DNA from: Candidatus Woesearchaeota archaeon
GTDB taxonomy: Archaea > Nanobdellota > Nanobdellia > Woesearchaeales > ARS49
Assembly: GCA_016203345.1 (NCBI GenBank)
Contig: JACQMZ010000001.1
Coordinates: forward strand, 1-8,323
DNA length: 8,323 nt
Direction of reading: 5' to 3'
Part shown: piece by piece, positions 1 to 4,988 of the stretch
How positions within the stretch are numbered: the first letter of the stretch is position 1
Layout: each line of letters begins with the position of its first letter
Notes under the pieces: generated by a model
Seen by the model: the letters and a program-made list of their open reading frames with translations, nothing else
What the model was told of the DNA's origin: nothing
Databases searched by the model: none
Program-made: the position numbers and the translations under genes

Positions 1-75
1 GAAAGGTTTTTGAACCCAGAAACCCTTGCGGGTACGGCTGCTCAAGCCGTCGCCATACCATTAGGCGACCGCGGC
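1..75 (-). tRNA. tRNA-Leu(GAG), partial at window edge
   Basis: Read on the minus strand from 75, this folds as a class II tRNA. It has a 7-nt acceptor strand (GCCGCGG), U8, a D arm with GCC/GGC stem and the GG of the D loop, and a 5-bp anticodon stem (ACGGC/GCCGT). The loop TTGAGCA puts anticodon GAG at 41-43. A long variable arm (ACCC-GCAA-GGGT) follows, then a T-arm start (CTGGG, TTCAAA). The long variable arm and GAG anticodon identify tRNA-Leu for CUC/CUU codons. The 3' half of the T stem and the acceptor 3' strand lie beyond the window. The last eight bases visible (8 to 1) do not pair with CTGGG as they should, so an intron or a disrupted gene is possible. Confidence 0.8.
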
Positions 76-78
76 GTA

Positions 79-96
79 CTCGAGCGTGTGCTCGAG
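79..96. repeat. Perfect 7-bp inverted repeat beside the tRNA 5' end
   Basis: CTCGAGC (79-85) and GCTCGAG (90-96) form a perfect hairpin with a 4-nt loop (GTGT), 3 nt from the mature tRNA 5' end. On the plus strand a pyrimidine-rich run (98-108) follows it. It could be a processing signal in the tRNA leader or an end signal for the upstream minus-strand gene. The sequence does not decide between these. Confidence 0.5.
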
Positions 97-120
97 CGCT
101 TTTCTTTTCGATTCAGGTCT

Positions 121-423
121 TTACATGCATTGCTGAGAAATTTCCGGAAAGTTTGCGGACAGTTCCTTGATGGCTTTCGGATTTATTGAAATGTGCAGAT
201 CTGAGCCTTTTCCAGTTCTTTTTGTCAGTATAATAATCCAGCCAGAATTGTTGAGTTCCTTCACAGCTTCATGTATCGCCTTCTGTCCTTTTTTGTTGTG
301 AAGGAATTCATCGGGAAGATTATGCGTAATGTTGTCCAAAGGAGTGTGTGCTCCGCCATATTTGCCTTTGTCAATCAGCGCAGTAAGAATTAGTCTTTTC
401 AGACGAGCAACATCATATGCCAT
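121..423 (-). CDS. Small probable winged-helix DNA-binding protein
   Basis: A 100-aa soluble protein, not assigned to a named family. The predicted pattern is helix (residues 3-18), a loop, two further helices (about 33-58) and a beta-hairpin (about 62-80, with a WIIILTK strand and a GKGSDLHISI wing), which suggests a winged helix-turn-helix fold. It has no membrane segment or cysteine pair. The ATG at 423 is supported by a TATA-like element (446-454) centred about 27 nt upstream, as for a leaderless transcript. It is divergent from the wHTH gene at 527, with 103 nt between the starts, and the tRNA-Leu gene lies just downstream on the same strand. Function is unknown; a transcriptional regulator is the most likely role by fold, but this is inference. 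Confidence 0.7.
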   Translation of the reverse strand: MAYDVARLKRLILTALIDKGKYGGAHTPLDNITHNLPDEFLHNKKGQKAIHEAVKELNNSGWIIILTKRTGKGSDLHISINPKAIKELSANFPEISQQCM

Positions 424-445
424 TCCAATGGAGGCAGATTCACAG

Positions 446-454
446 TATTAAAAA
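446..454 (-). promoter_or_regulatory. TATA-like promoter element for the gene starting at 423
   Basis: The minus strand reads TTTTTAATA here, centred 27 nt upstream of the ATG at 423. This is the spacing expected for an archaeal leaderless transcript. A 7-bp inverted repeat (CATTCCA 421-427, TGGAATG 470-476) brackets the element and could be an operator, although it is short enough to occur by chance. Confidence 0.5.
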
Positions 455-490
455 TCTTACCTTCTCAAATGGAATGATGATATACCGAAA

Positions 491-505
491 GAAAGATTTA
501 AATAC
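491..505 (+). promoter_or_regulatory. BRE/TATA promoter for the wHTH gene at 527
   Basis: A purine-rich BRE-like stretch followed by TTTAAATA (497-504) is centred about 26.5 nt before the ATG at 527, so the transcript should be leaderless. The 15-mer 491-505 recurs exactly, on the minus strand, at 7457-7471 in front of the toxin-antitoxin pair. Confidence 0.75.
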
Positions 506-526
506 TTTGGGCTATTCAATGAGTAC

Positions 527-850
527 ATGGAAGAAAAAAGTGCATTTTTAGAATTTGTTGGAGACACGCCCGTGACAAGGCTGCTGAATTTCTTAATTAT
601 AGGCAGGGAATTCGATTATACCTTGACAGATCTCGCAAACAAGGCAGGCGTAAGTTGGACGACCCTTAACAGAATATTCCCAAATCTACGTGCCCAAAAT
701 ATCGTTGTTGAAGTACGTCAAATTGGCAGAGCCAGACTCTACAAGCTCAATGCAAACAACCCCAACGTTAAGAAGATGATAGATCTGCATAAAGGAATAC
801 TTCTTGAAAGCCTCAAGATGATGGCTGAGGAAAAATTGATTGAAGCGTGA
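527..850 (+). CDS. Winged helix-turn-helix transcriptional regulator
   Basis: A 107-aa archaeal wHTH protein. After an N-terminal helix (residues 14-27), the HTH spans about residues 32-59. L33-T-D-L-A-N-K-A-G-V forms helix 2 and its turn, and S43-W-T-T-L-N-R-I-F-P-N-L is the recognition helix. A beta-wing (R64-Q-I-G-R-A-R-L-Y-K-L) and a C-terminal amphipathic helix (76-107), probably for dimerisation, follow. This resembles MarR/ArsR-like single-domain regulators common in archaea. No ligand or metal-binding cysteines are visible. The start is fixed by the TATA box about 26 nt upstream, giving a leaderless mRNA. The inverted repeats at 902-1088 downstream could be its targets, but nothing in the sequence proves this. 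Confidence 0.88.
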   Translation: MEEKSAFLEFVGDTPVTRLLNFLIIGREFDYTLTDLANKAGVSWTTLNRIFPNLRAQNIVVEVRQIGRARLYKLNANNPNVKKMIDLHKGILLESLKMMAEEKLIEA

Positions 851-901
851 CCTCTTAATTCGTCCCAGCACAGAACGGTGAGCTTACAAAGCTGAAAGAT
901 A

Positions 902-948
902 TACTGAATTGCGTTAGTTTTGTTACACACTACGTACGCAATTCAGTA
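902..948. repeat. Perfect 13-bp inverted repeat (21-nt spacer)
   Basis: TACTGAATTGCGT (902-914) is exactly the reverse complement of 936-948. The arms carry the core AATTGCG, which also occurs in the arms of the larger palindrome beginning at 950. It lies 52 nt past the stop of the wHTH gene. It could be a transcript 3'-end structure, a protein binding site or part of a mobile element. Confidence 0.9.
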
Positions 949-949
949 G

Positions 950-1088
950 ATTGAAAATTGCGCTTTATGTAATAGTAAAGTGCACAAATACTAAAACTTT
1001 ATCATGTGCACTTTACTAGTCTAGTAGAGCGCACACTTGTTTGATTATTAATGCGCTCTACTATAACATAATGCGCGCAATTGTCAAT
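950..1088. repeat. 139-bp nested imperfect palindrome with two internal perfect hairpins
   Basis: The outer arms are 950-963 and 1075-1088, complementary at 13 of 14 positions, with core AATTGCGC. Next inward, 960-975 matches the reverse complement of 1062-1078 with a few mismatches and indels. Inside lie two perfect inverted repeats of the same design. The first is TAGTAAAGTGCACA (973-986) with 1005-1018, 18-nt spacer. The second is TAGTAGAGCGCA (1022-1033) with 1052-1063, also an 18-nt spacer. Their arms are near-copies of each other, and the block centre reads TACTAG-T-CTAGTA (1014-1026). The block is thus two inverted copies of a unit that is itself hairpin-forming. No ORF of note lies in 851-1114. 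Confidence 0.9.
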
Positions 1089-1114
1089 AAAGGACGAGGC
1101 ATCAACCGCGTGCA

Positions 1115-2035
1115 TCAGTGCTGATCCATCGTCTGCGGCAACAATAATATCTCCGCAAGATGGACGACTTTCTCGACGATGCTTCGCAGGTAGAAGACGG
1201 GCTTGTCTTTGGCTTTTGCGTAGAAGTCATACACAGGAGTTGGGGCTTTCTTCGCATCAGGCCAGTACAAGTAGTACTGCTTGTAAAAGTCCATTACGCC
1301 GCCTTTTTTTTGAAAGTACGTGTCGTACAACAACCGCACCATGCCTGCGCACTTTTGCACAGCATCTTTCATTTTGGCGCCATGCTTGGACTGCTGTAGT
1401 TCAATCGTGAACCGCGTCACGTCATCACCGCACTCTTCGAGCAACAACAACGTGTGGAAGATGTGCAGTTCCTCATACCTGTCCTGCACAAAACCCTTAT
1501 TCACCATCCGTATGGCGAGATTCACAATGGAATTCAGGTCAGCATCGCGATGATAAAATGTGCGCAACGACTGAGGATCGCCCACCACGTCCCCCAAATC
1601 CTCAAGCATCTGCAACAAAATCAGAAATACCCTGCGAAACAGCGTGGGAAAATCCTGTTCGATCTGCGTCGGCAAACTCTTGATCACGCAACGGCTCTTG
1701 CGGTTCTCAAGCACGCCAAATCCAAGCAGCATGCGCACCGCTGATGACACGTGCTGGTATTCCTCTGGAGTTCTATAGGAAATAGCGACCTCGTCATAGC
1801 CGCGACGGTAGACTGTGGTGAGAATGGTCACCGTGCTGGGAAAGTCATTGCCAGACAGGTCAAGAGCAATCGCTCGAGAGCGCTCCATCGGCTTCATCGC
1901 AATCCTCAACCCCTGCTCGTCCTCCTCAAGCGCAACAGAATCCCCCTTTTGCAAGCCATTCTTGTTCACCCACTTGTACGGGAGCGCTACCGTCAATGAA
2001 GACGGACCATGCTGAATCAGTTTCCGGTATTGCAT
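1115..2035 (-). CDS. AbrB-PhoU domain protein (phosphate uptake regulator-like)
   Basis: A 306-aa regulator with two parts. Residues about 1-50 form an AbrB/SpoVT-type swapped-hairpin DNA-binding domain (RKLIQHGPSSLTVALPYKWV, then GLQKGDSVALEED), typical of archaeal PhoU fusions. Residues about 90-300 are helical, with acidic positions spaced as in PhoU metal-binding bundles. Bacterial PhoU restrains the Pst phosphate transporter and PhoR; the archaeal fusions are thought to act directly on DNA. No pst genes are visible here, so a phosphate role is inferred from family only. The ATG at 2035 is preferred to an upstream TTG (2038) because a TATA box is centred about 26 nt before it. It is divergent from the eight-gene operon and their promoters adjoin, so it is a candidate regulator of that operon. 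Confidence 0.88.
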   Translation of the reverse strand: MQYRKLIQHGPSSLTVALPYKWVNKNGLQKGDSVALEEDEQGLRIAMKPMERSRAIALDLSGNDFPSTVTILTTVYRRGYDEVAISYRTPEEYQHVSSAVRMLLGFGVLENRKSRCVIKSLPTQIEQDFPTLFRRVFLILLQMLEDLGDVVGDPQSLRTFYHRDADLNSIVNLAIRMVNKGFVQDRYEELHIFHTLLLLEECGDDVTRFTIELQQSKHGAKMKDAVQKCAGMVRLLYDTYFQKKGGVMDFYKQYYLYWPDAKKAPTPVYDFYAKAKDKPVFYLRSIVEKVVHLAEILLLPQTMDQH

Positions 2036-2057
2036 CAAGTCAAGAATAGATCAGAAC

Positions 2058-2065
2058 TATATATA
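2058..2065 (-). promoter_or_regulatory. TATA box for the AbrB-PhoU gene
   Basis: An alternating TA run (2058-2066), preceded on the minus strand by an A-rich stretch, is centred about 26 nt upstream of the ATG at 2035. This implies a leaderless transcript. It lies within 20 bp of the operon's own TATA candidate, so the two divergent promoters probably interfere with or regulate each other. Confidence 0.7.
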
Positions 2066-2072
2066 TTTTTCG

Positions 2073-2080
2073 TTTTATAT
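2073..2080 (+). promoter_or_regulatory. Probable TATA box of the eight-gene operon
   Basis: TTTTATAT is centred at about 2076, giving an expected start of transcription near 2103 and a leader of about 50 nt. A second A/T-rich candidate lies at 2083-2090. Unlike the leaderless genes around it, this transcript would begin with an untranslated leader that carries a strong SD. Confidence 0.5.
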
Positions 2081-2115
2081 GCATAATATTCAGACAAAAT
2101 ACATTAGTGCCGCAT

Positions 2116-2142
2116 CTCCGTAGATTCTCAACACAGACGGAG
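2116..2142 (+). promoter_or_regulatory. Possible SD-sequestering hairpin in the operon leader
   Basis: CTCCGT (2116-2121) can pair with ACGGAG (2137-2142), leaving a 15-nt loop. The right arm includes four of the five bases of the GGAGG ribosome binding site (2139-2143) of the first gene, so the fold would hide it. The stem is only 6 bp, so this is a suggestion rather than a demonstrated switch. Confidence 0.35.
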
Positions 2143-2143
2143 G
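2139..2143 (+). promoter_or_regulatory. Ribosome binding site of the first operon gene
   Basis: GGAGG lies 9 nt before the ATG at 2153 but directly abuts an in-frame ATG at 2144. The spacing therefore selects 2153 as the start. The region GGAGGATGAGAACC-ATG is almost repeated in front of the VWA gene at 4173-4190. Confidence 0.8.
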
Positions 2144-2152
2144 ATGAGAACC

Positions 2153-2440
2153 ATGGCCATAAGCCCAACAGAACTGACAAACCGCGTAAAGCAAGCAGAC
2201 AAAACAAAAGTGGAACACCTTGAGAAACAGATCGACAAGTTCCTCCAAGAGTCATTTGACGGACAAGGAGCGGTCATCTGGGAACCATCTGACGGGGTTC
2301 GCCACCAGGTGCTTGATGAACTCAGGAGGCGATACGGGGGTGCAGGATGGAGCGTTCAGTACGTCCGAGACCAGCGCGACGGAGTCGGCCTGAGCTTCTC
2401 AAAACAGCACTATACATCCAACTATTATGACGACAGGTGA
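2153..2440 (+). CDS. Hypothetical protein, first gene of the operon
   Basis: A 95-aa protein I cannot assign with confidence. Residues 5-32 look like one long helix (LTNRVKQADKTKVEHLEKQI). A compact alpha/beta part follows: a helix at about 46-58 (VRHQVLDELRRRYGGAG) and strands around W-S-V-Q-Y-V and G-V-G-L-S-F. The tail (K-Q-H-Y-T-S-N-Y-Y-D-D-R) is polar and tyrosine-rich. The pattern of a helix, then RYxxAGW and RDGxxLxFS, recalls small proteins seen in phage and plasmid contexts, but that is only an impression. There is no signal peptide or membrane segment. The start at 2153 rather than 2144 is set by the SD. The stop is 5 nt before the next gene. Confidence 0.75.
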   Translation: MAISPTELTNRVKQADKTKVEHLEKQIDKFLQESFDGQGAVIWEPSDGVRHQVLDELRRRYGGAGWSVQYVRDQRDGVGLSFSKQHYTSNYYDDR

Positions 2441-2445
2441 TATGA

Positions 2446-2781
2446 ATGGGCGCCAAACCAAACCAACAAAAGCTTGAACAACTAATCCTGAACTTTGAGA
2501 AGTTAAGAGACAGAGTTCTAACCACCATCACTGAAAAGCATGGCAGCAACAAGTGGTACGTACCGCTATACAGAAATGAAGGTGACAATGGTTTTAATTT
2601 ACACGGTGATGGAAGCCTTAGTTTCAAACTTCACATGATGGGTGGCGAGGCAGGAGAGTGTACTCCTGAAGATATCTGGGACTGCTACAAGGAATATTTT
2701 TCAAAAATAACAAAAGCAGAAGCAGTGCATTTGGCAATCAAAAAGTTTGAAGAAATTCTGGAGGAAAGAACGTATGGCTAA
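2446..2781 (+). CDS. Hypothetical protein, second gene of the operon
   Basis: A 111-aa soluble protein of no family known to me. It begins with a helix (residues 7-32, lysine/glutamate-rich). A middle part rich in Gly, Asn and aromatic residues follows (NKWYVPLYRNEGDNGFNLHG, then SLSFKLHMMGGE). Two further helices complete it (about 73-86 with PEDIWDCYKEYF, and 88-107). The start is chosen because GGTGA (2436-2440) sits 5 nt upstream; an ATG at 2442 is in another frame. Base composition is visibly richer in A and T than in the downstream operon genes, so it may have a separate origin. Its last 8 nt overlap the nucleotidyltransferase gene, whose SD lies inside it. Confidence 0.75.
   Translation: MGAKPNQQKLEQLILNFEKLRDRVLTTITEKHGSNKWYVPLYRNEGDNGFNLHGDGSLSFKLHMMGGEAGECTPEDIWDCYKEYFSKITKAEAVHLAIKKFEEILEERTYG
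2760..2764 (+). promoter_or_regulatory. Ribosome binding site that decides the nucleotidyltransferase start
   Basis: GGAGG lies 9 nt before the ATG at 2774. The reading frame stays open to an ATG at 2747, but that codon precedes this SD, so 2774 is the real start. Confidence 0.8.
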
Positions 2782-3388
2782 TCCTGCTTATGCACCACCT
2801 GCTTCCAACTACAAACTGCCAGCTAATCTTGGCCGCGTCGGCACAGTCGCGCGGTTCAAGCCGGTACACAAGGCACACGCGGCAATGCTCGAGTCGCTGT
2901 GCGAACGGGCAGAACACGTCATCATCGGCCTTGGCAGCTGCAACAGGTACAACCTCCGCAATCCATTCACGCCACAGGAAAGCGCAGAAATGATTGACCG
3001 CGTGCTCAAGCCGCGCTACACAAACTACACGTTCATCGAAGTGCCAGATTTTGACAACGGGCCGCTATGGCGCGAGCACGCTCTGAAACTATTCGGTGCA
3101 CTGGATTATTTCGTCACTGCCAACGACTATGTCGAACAGTTGCTGAAAAACGATTACCCCCTCATCCACCCGCTTGCCCTCATTCCTGCCGCAAAGCGCG
3201 TGCCAATCAACGCCACCATGGTGCGACGCGCAATGGCGCACGGCGAATCCTGGGAGCACCTTGTGCCAGAACCAGTTATCGAGTACATCAAAACAAACAA
3301 CCTGGACGCACGGTTTGTCCATGAATTCGGCCTCGCCACCATCGCGCAATATGCCGACGAACTCATCGCCGCAGGAGCGCGCCCATGA
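2774..3388 (+). CDS. Nicotinamide-nucleotide adenylyltransferase-like nucleotidyltransferase
   Basis: A 204-aa member of the HxGH nucleotidyltransferase superfamily, most like archaeal NMN adenylyltransferase, which makes NAD from NMN and ATP. The nucleotide-binding region is G20-R-V-G-T-V-A-R-F-K-P-V-H32-K-A-H35, so the signature reads HKAH rather than HxGH. G54-S55, then N63-P-F-T-P-Q-E and M73-I, match the family's NPFT-x-x-E-x-x-x-MI block. I145-N-A-T148-M-V-R151, followed by R-A-M-A-H-G-E-S-W, matches the ISxTxxR motif and the sequence after it. A proline-rich N-terminal stretch (about 18 aa) and a C-terminal helical tail (about 185-204) make it longer than the roughly 170-aa archaeal NadM. 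The substrate could be another mononucleotide or phosphate ester. Its stop overlaps the kinase start by 4 nt (ATGA). Confidence 0.85.
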   Translation: MANPAYAPPASNYKLPANLGRVGTVARFKPVHKAHAAMLESLCERAEHVIIGLGSCNRYNLRNPFTPQESAEMIDRVLKPRYTNYTFIEVPDFDNGPLWREHALKLFGALDYFVTANDYVEQLLKNDYPLIHPLALIPAAKRVPINATMVRRAMAHGESWEHLVPEPVIEYIKTNNLDARFVHEFGLATIAQYADELIAAGARP

Positions 3389-4149
3389 ACCTCGGCAGCT
3401 ACGAAATCATCCGGCAGATCGGCGAAGGAGGATTTGGACGCACATACGAGGCAAGGCACGTCCTCCTCAAAAACGTCAAGGCATGCCTCAAACAAAACAT
3501 CAACCTGTCAACGGCAGACGCGCAACTCCTCATGCACGAAGCAGAAGTCATGGCAGGCGTGCAACACCACAGTTTGCCTGCTTGGCGCGACTTTTACAAA
3601 ATCGGAGACGGCAGCTACGTCCTTGCCATGAGTTTTATTGAAGGCAAAAGCCTTGACAAGGCAGTCGAAAAACACAAAGCGATCCACGCAGAAGATGTGT
3701 GCTGGATCAGCCAACGGCTCCTCAACGCACTCTACGTGCTCCACGGCAAAGGCATCATCCATGGAGACGTCAAGCCCCCAAACATCATTGTCCAGCCGAA
3801 AGAACACAACGCCGTGCTTGTCGACTATGGCCTCAGCTGCATCCACCCCACACGCGGCACCAAAGCGGTCGGGTACACTGCTATCTTCGCCGCACCAGAA
3901 ATCATCGACGGCAAACCACCACTCCCAGAGTCTGACCTGTACTCGCTCGGACTCACCATGATTTACGCAATGGGCGGCGACCCTATCGCCAAAACCCTTC
4001 CTGATCACGTTCCGAAAAAAGTGCAGGAATTCTGCACAGACCTTGTCCGGTACAACCCAATCGACAGACCCACATGGGAAAAACAAGACCTTGTGGCCCG
4101 ACTGTCAGACGTCCGGCTCGAAGCATTCGGAAGACGACATTCAACCTAA
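3385..4149 (+). CDS. Hanks-type serine/threonine protein kinase
   Basis: A 254-aa protein consisting of one protein kinase domain, cytosolic, with no transmembrane or sensor region. All catalytic landmarks are present. They are the glycine loop G13-E-G-G-F-G18, the ATP-anchoring lysine K36, a helix-C glutamate E52, and the catalytic loop H126-G-D128-V-K-P-P-N133. The metal-binding motif is D147-Y-G149 (DYG instead of DFG) and the APE motif is A170-P-E172. The catalytic loop has HGD where RD kinases have HRD, so activation-loop phosphorylation may not be required. The C-lobe is short (about 80 aa after APE). It overlaps the nucleotidyltransferase gene at ATGA, with AGGAG 7 nt upstream, and is followed by the VWA gene after 38 nt. 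Likely targets are the neighbouring proteins, but this is inferred from context only. Confidence 0.93.
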   Translation: MNLGSYEIIRQIGEGGFGRTYEARHVLLKNVKACLKQNINLSTADAQLLMHEAEVMAGVQHHSLPAWRDFYKIGDGSYVLAMSFIEGKSLDKAVEKHKAIHAEDVCWISQRLLNALYVLHGKGIIHGDVKPPNIIVQPKEHNAVLVDYGLSCIHPTRGTKAVGYTAIFAAPEIIDGKPPLPESDLYSLGLTMIYAMGGDPIAKTLPDHVPKKVQEFCTDLVRYNPIDRPTWEKQDLVARLSDVRLEAFGRRHST

Positions 4150-4172
4150 AACAACAAACATGAAACAACAAC

Positions 4173-4177
4173 GGAGG
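4173..4177 (+). promoter_or_regulatory. Ribosome binding site of the VWA gene
   Basis: GGAGG is placed 10 nt before the ATG at 4188. The stretch GGAGGACTGAGAACT-ATG differs from the first gene's initiation region (2139-2155) by one inserted C and one C/T change. Confidence 0.8.
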
Positions 4178-4187
4178 ACTGAGAACT

Positions 4188-4982
4188 ATGTACAGCTGGG
4201 GAGACGACACAAACACATGGAAAAACCCCGGAGCCTATGATTTTGGCTCTGCACGACGAGACTATATGGACGGCCTGAAAAAAACAGCAGACGATAAAGG
4301 ACCGCGAACATACCTGAGCAAAAAAGCGCCAGACCTAAAACTCTGCGATCCAAAAGGCAAAGCGCTCAGCACACAAAGCGAACACCCTGTCGTGATTTGT
4401 GTGGACGGCACAGGCAGCATGCAAACATGGCCGGCAGAAATCTTTGACAGACTGCCATTACTGTACCAAACACTGTCAAAATACAAGCCAGACATCGAGC
4501 TCAGCTTTTCTGTCATCGGCGACGCCAACAGCGACCAGTGGCCAGTCCAAGTCTGCCAATTCGCCAAAGGCACAACACTCGACGACCACCTCAAGGCGCT
4601 CAAGCCAGAAGGCGGAGGCGGAGGCGGAATGCGCGAAAGCTACGAACTCTGGGCACACTACATGAGCCAGCACTGCACCACGCCCAAAGCCACCACGCCG
4701 TTCATGATCATCATGGGCGACGAAAAATTCTACGACACCGTCAAGCCAGAACACGTCCAGCACGTCCTTGGAGAAACCATCCAGGCACCACTTGACGCGC
4801 GGGAAGTCTGGCGAGCACTTGGCCAACGGTTTGACATCTACGTGCTTCGCAAATCATACGCAGGCTACGACAAGGAAATCGAAGCGCAATGGGCAGACGT
4901 GCTCGGGCCGCAGAAAATCATACCCATCACAGACCCGACACGGTGCGTAGACGTCGCCATGGGACTCATTGCCAAACAATAG
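4188..4982 (+). CDS. von Willebrand factor A (VWA) domain protein
   Basis: A 264-aa protein. Residues 1-64 are a polar extension with no clear domain, and 66-264 form a VWA (Rossmann-type) domain. The MIDAS metal site is visible as D73-G-T75-G-S77 after strand HPVVICV, with D178 after strand FMIIMG. The third MIDAS loop is six glycines in a row (142-147) followed by M-R-E-S-Y-E, where many VWA domains have a threonine. Prokaryotic cytosolic VWA proteins often act as metal-dependent scaffolds beside kinases (for example TerY with its kinase and PP2C phosphatase) or AAA+ ATPases. Here the kinase gene is immediately upstream, but no phosphatase or ATPase is present. It has no signal peptide or membrane helix. 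Binding partners cannot be read from the sequence. Confidence 0.9.
   Translation: MYSWGDDTNTWKNPGAYDFGSARRDYMDGLKKTADDKGPRTYLSKKAPDLKLCDPKGKALSTQSEHPVVICVDGTGSMQTWPAEIFDRLPLLYQTLSKYKPDIELSFSVIGDANSDQWPVQVCQFAKGTTLDDHLKALKPEGGGGGGMRESYELWAHYMSQHCTTPKATTPFMIIMGDEKFYDTVKPEHVQHVLGETIQAPLDAREVWRALGQRFDIYVLRKSYAGYDKEIEAQWADVLGPQKIIPITDPTRCVDVAMGLIAKQ
4611..4628 (+). repeat. Tandem hexanucleotide (GGCGGA)x3 in the VWA gene
   Basis: Three exact copies of GGCGGA encode the six consecutive glycines at residues 142-147, in the third MIDAS loop of the VWA domain. Gain or loss of a unit by slippage would change the loop by two glycines without shifting the frame. Confidence 0.85.
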
Positions 4983-4988
4983 GGGTAC

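Noticed and set aside
902..1088. CRISPR array
   Set aside because: The repeats are inverted hairpins with related arms, not direct repeats separated by unique spacers, and no cas gene is present.
902..1088. Simple bidirectional terminator for the convergent genes at 850 and 1115
   Set aside because: Archaeal termination relies mainly on T tracts, which are missing after the hairpins. Three palindromes with two levels of nesting are more than a terminator needs, though some 3'-end role remains possible.
1119..1132. Short palindrome-like ATCAG-TG-CTGAT region at the PhoU 3' end
   Set aside because: The arms are 5 bp and lie inside the coding region; this is expected by chance.
2035..2038. TTG at 2038 as start of the PhoU gene
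   Set aside because: The ATG directly after it, at 2035, fits the TATA spacing and is the stronger codon.
3508..4086. 192-codon open frame on the minus strand opposite the kinase
   Set aside because: It is antisense to a kinase with all motifs intact, shows no recognisable domain, and arises from the C-ending codon bias of the plus-strand gene.
3385..4982. Canonical TerY-type kinase/VWA/PP2C phosphorylation triad
   Set aside because: No PP2C-like protein is encoded in the operon and the kinase lacks an added C-terminal domain. The likeness is limited to kinase-VWA adjacency.
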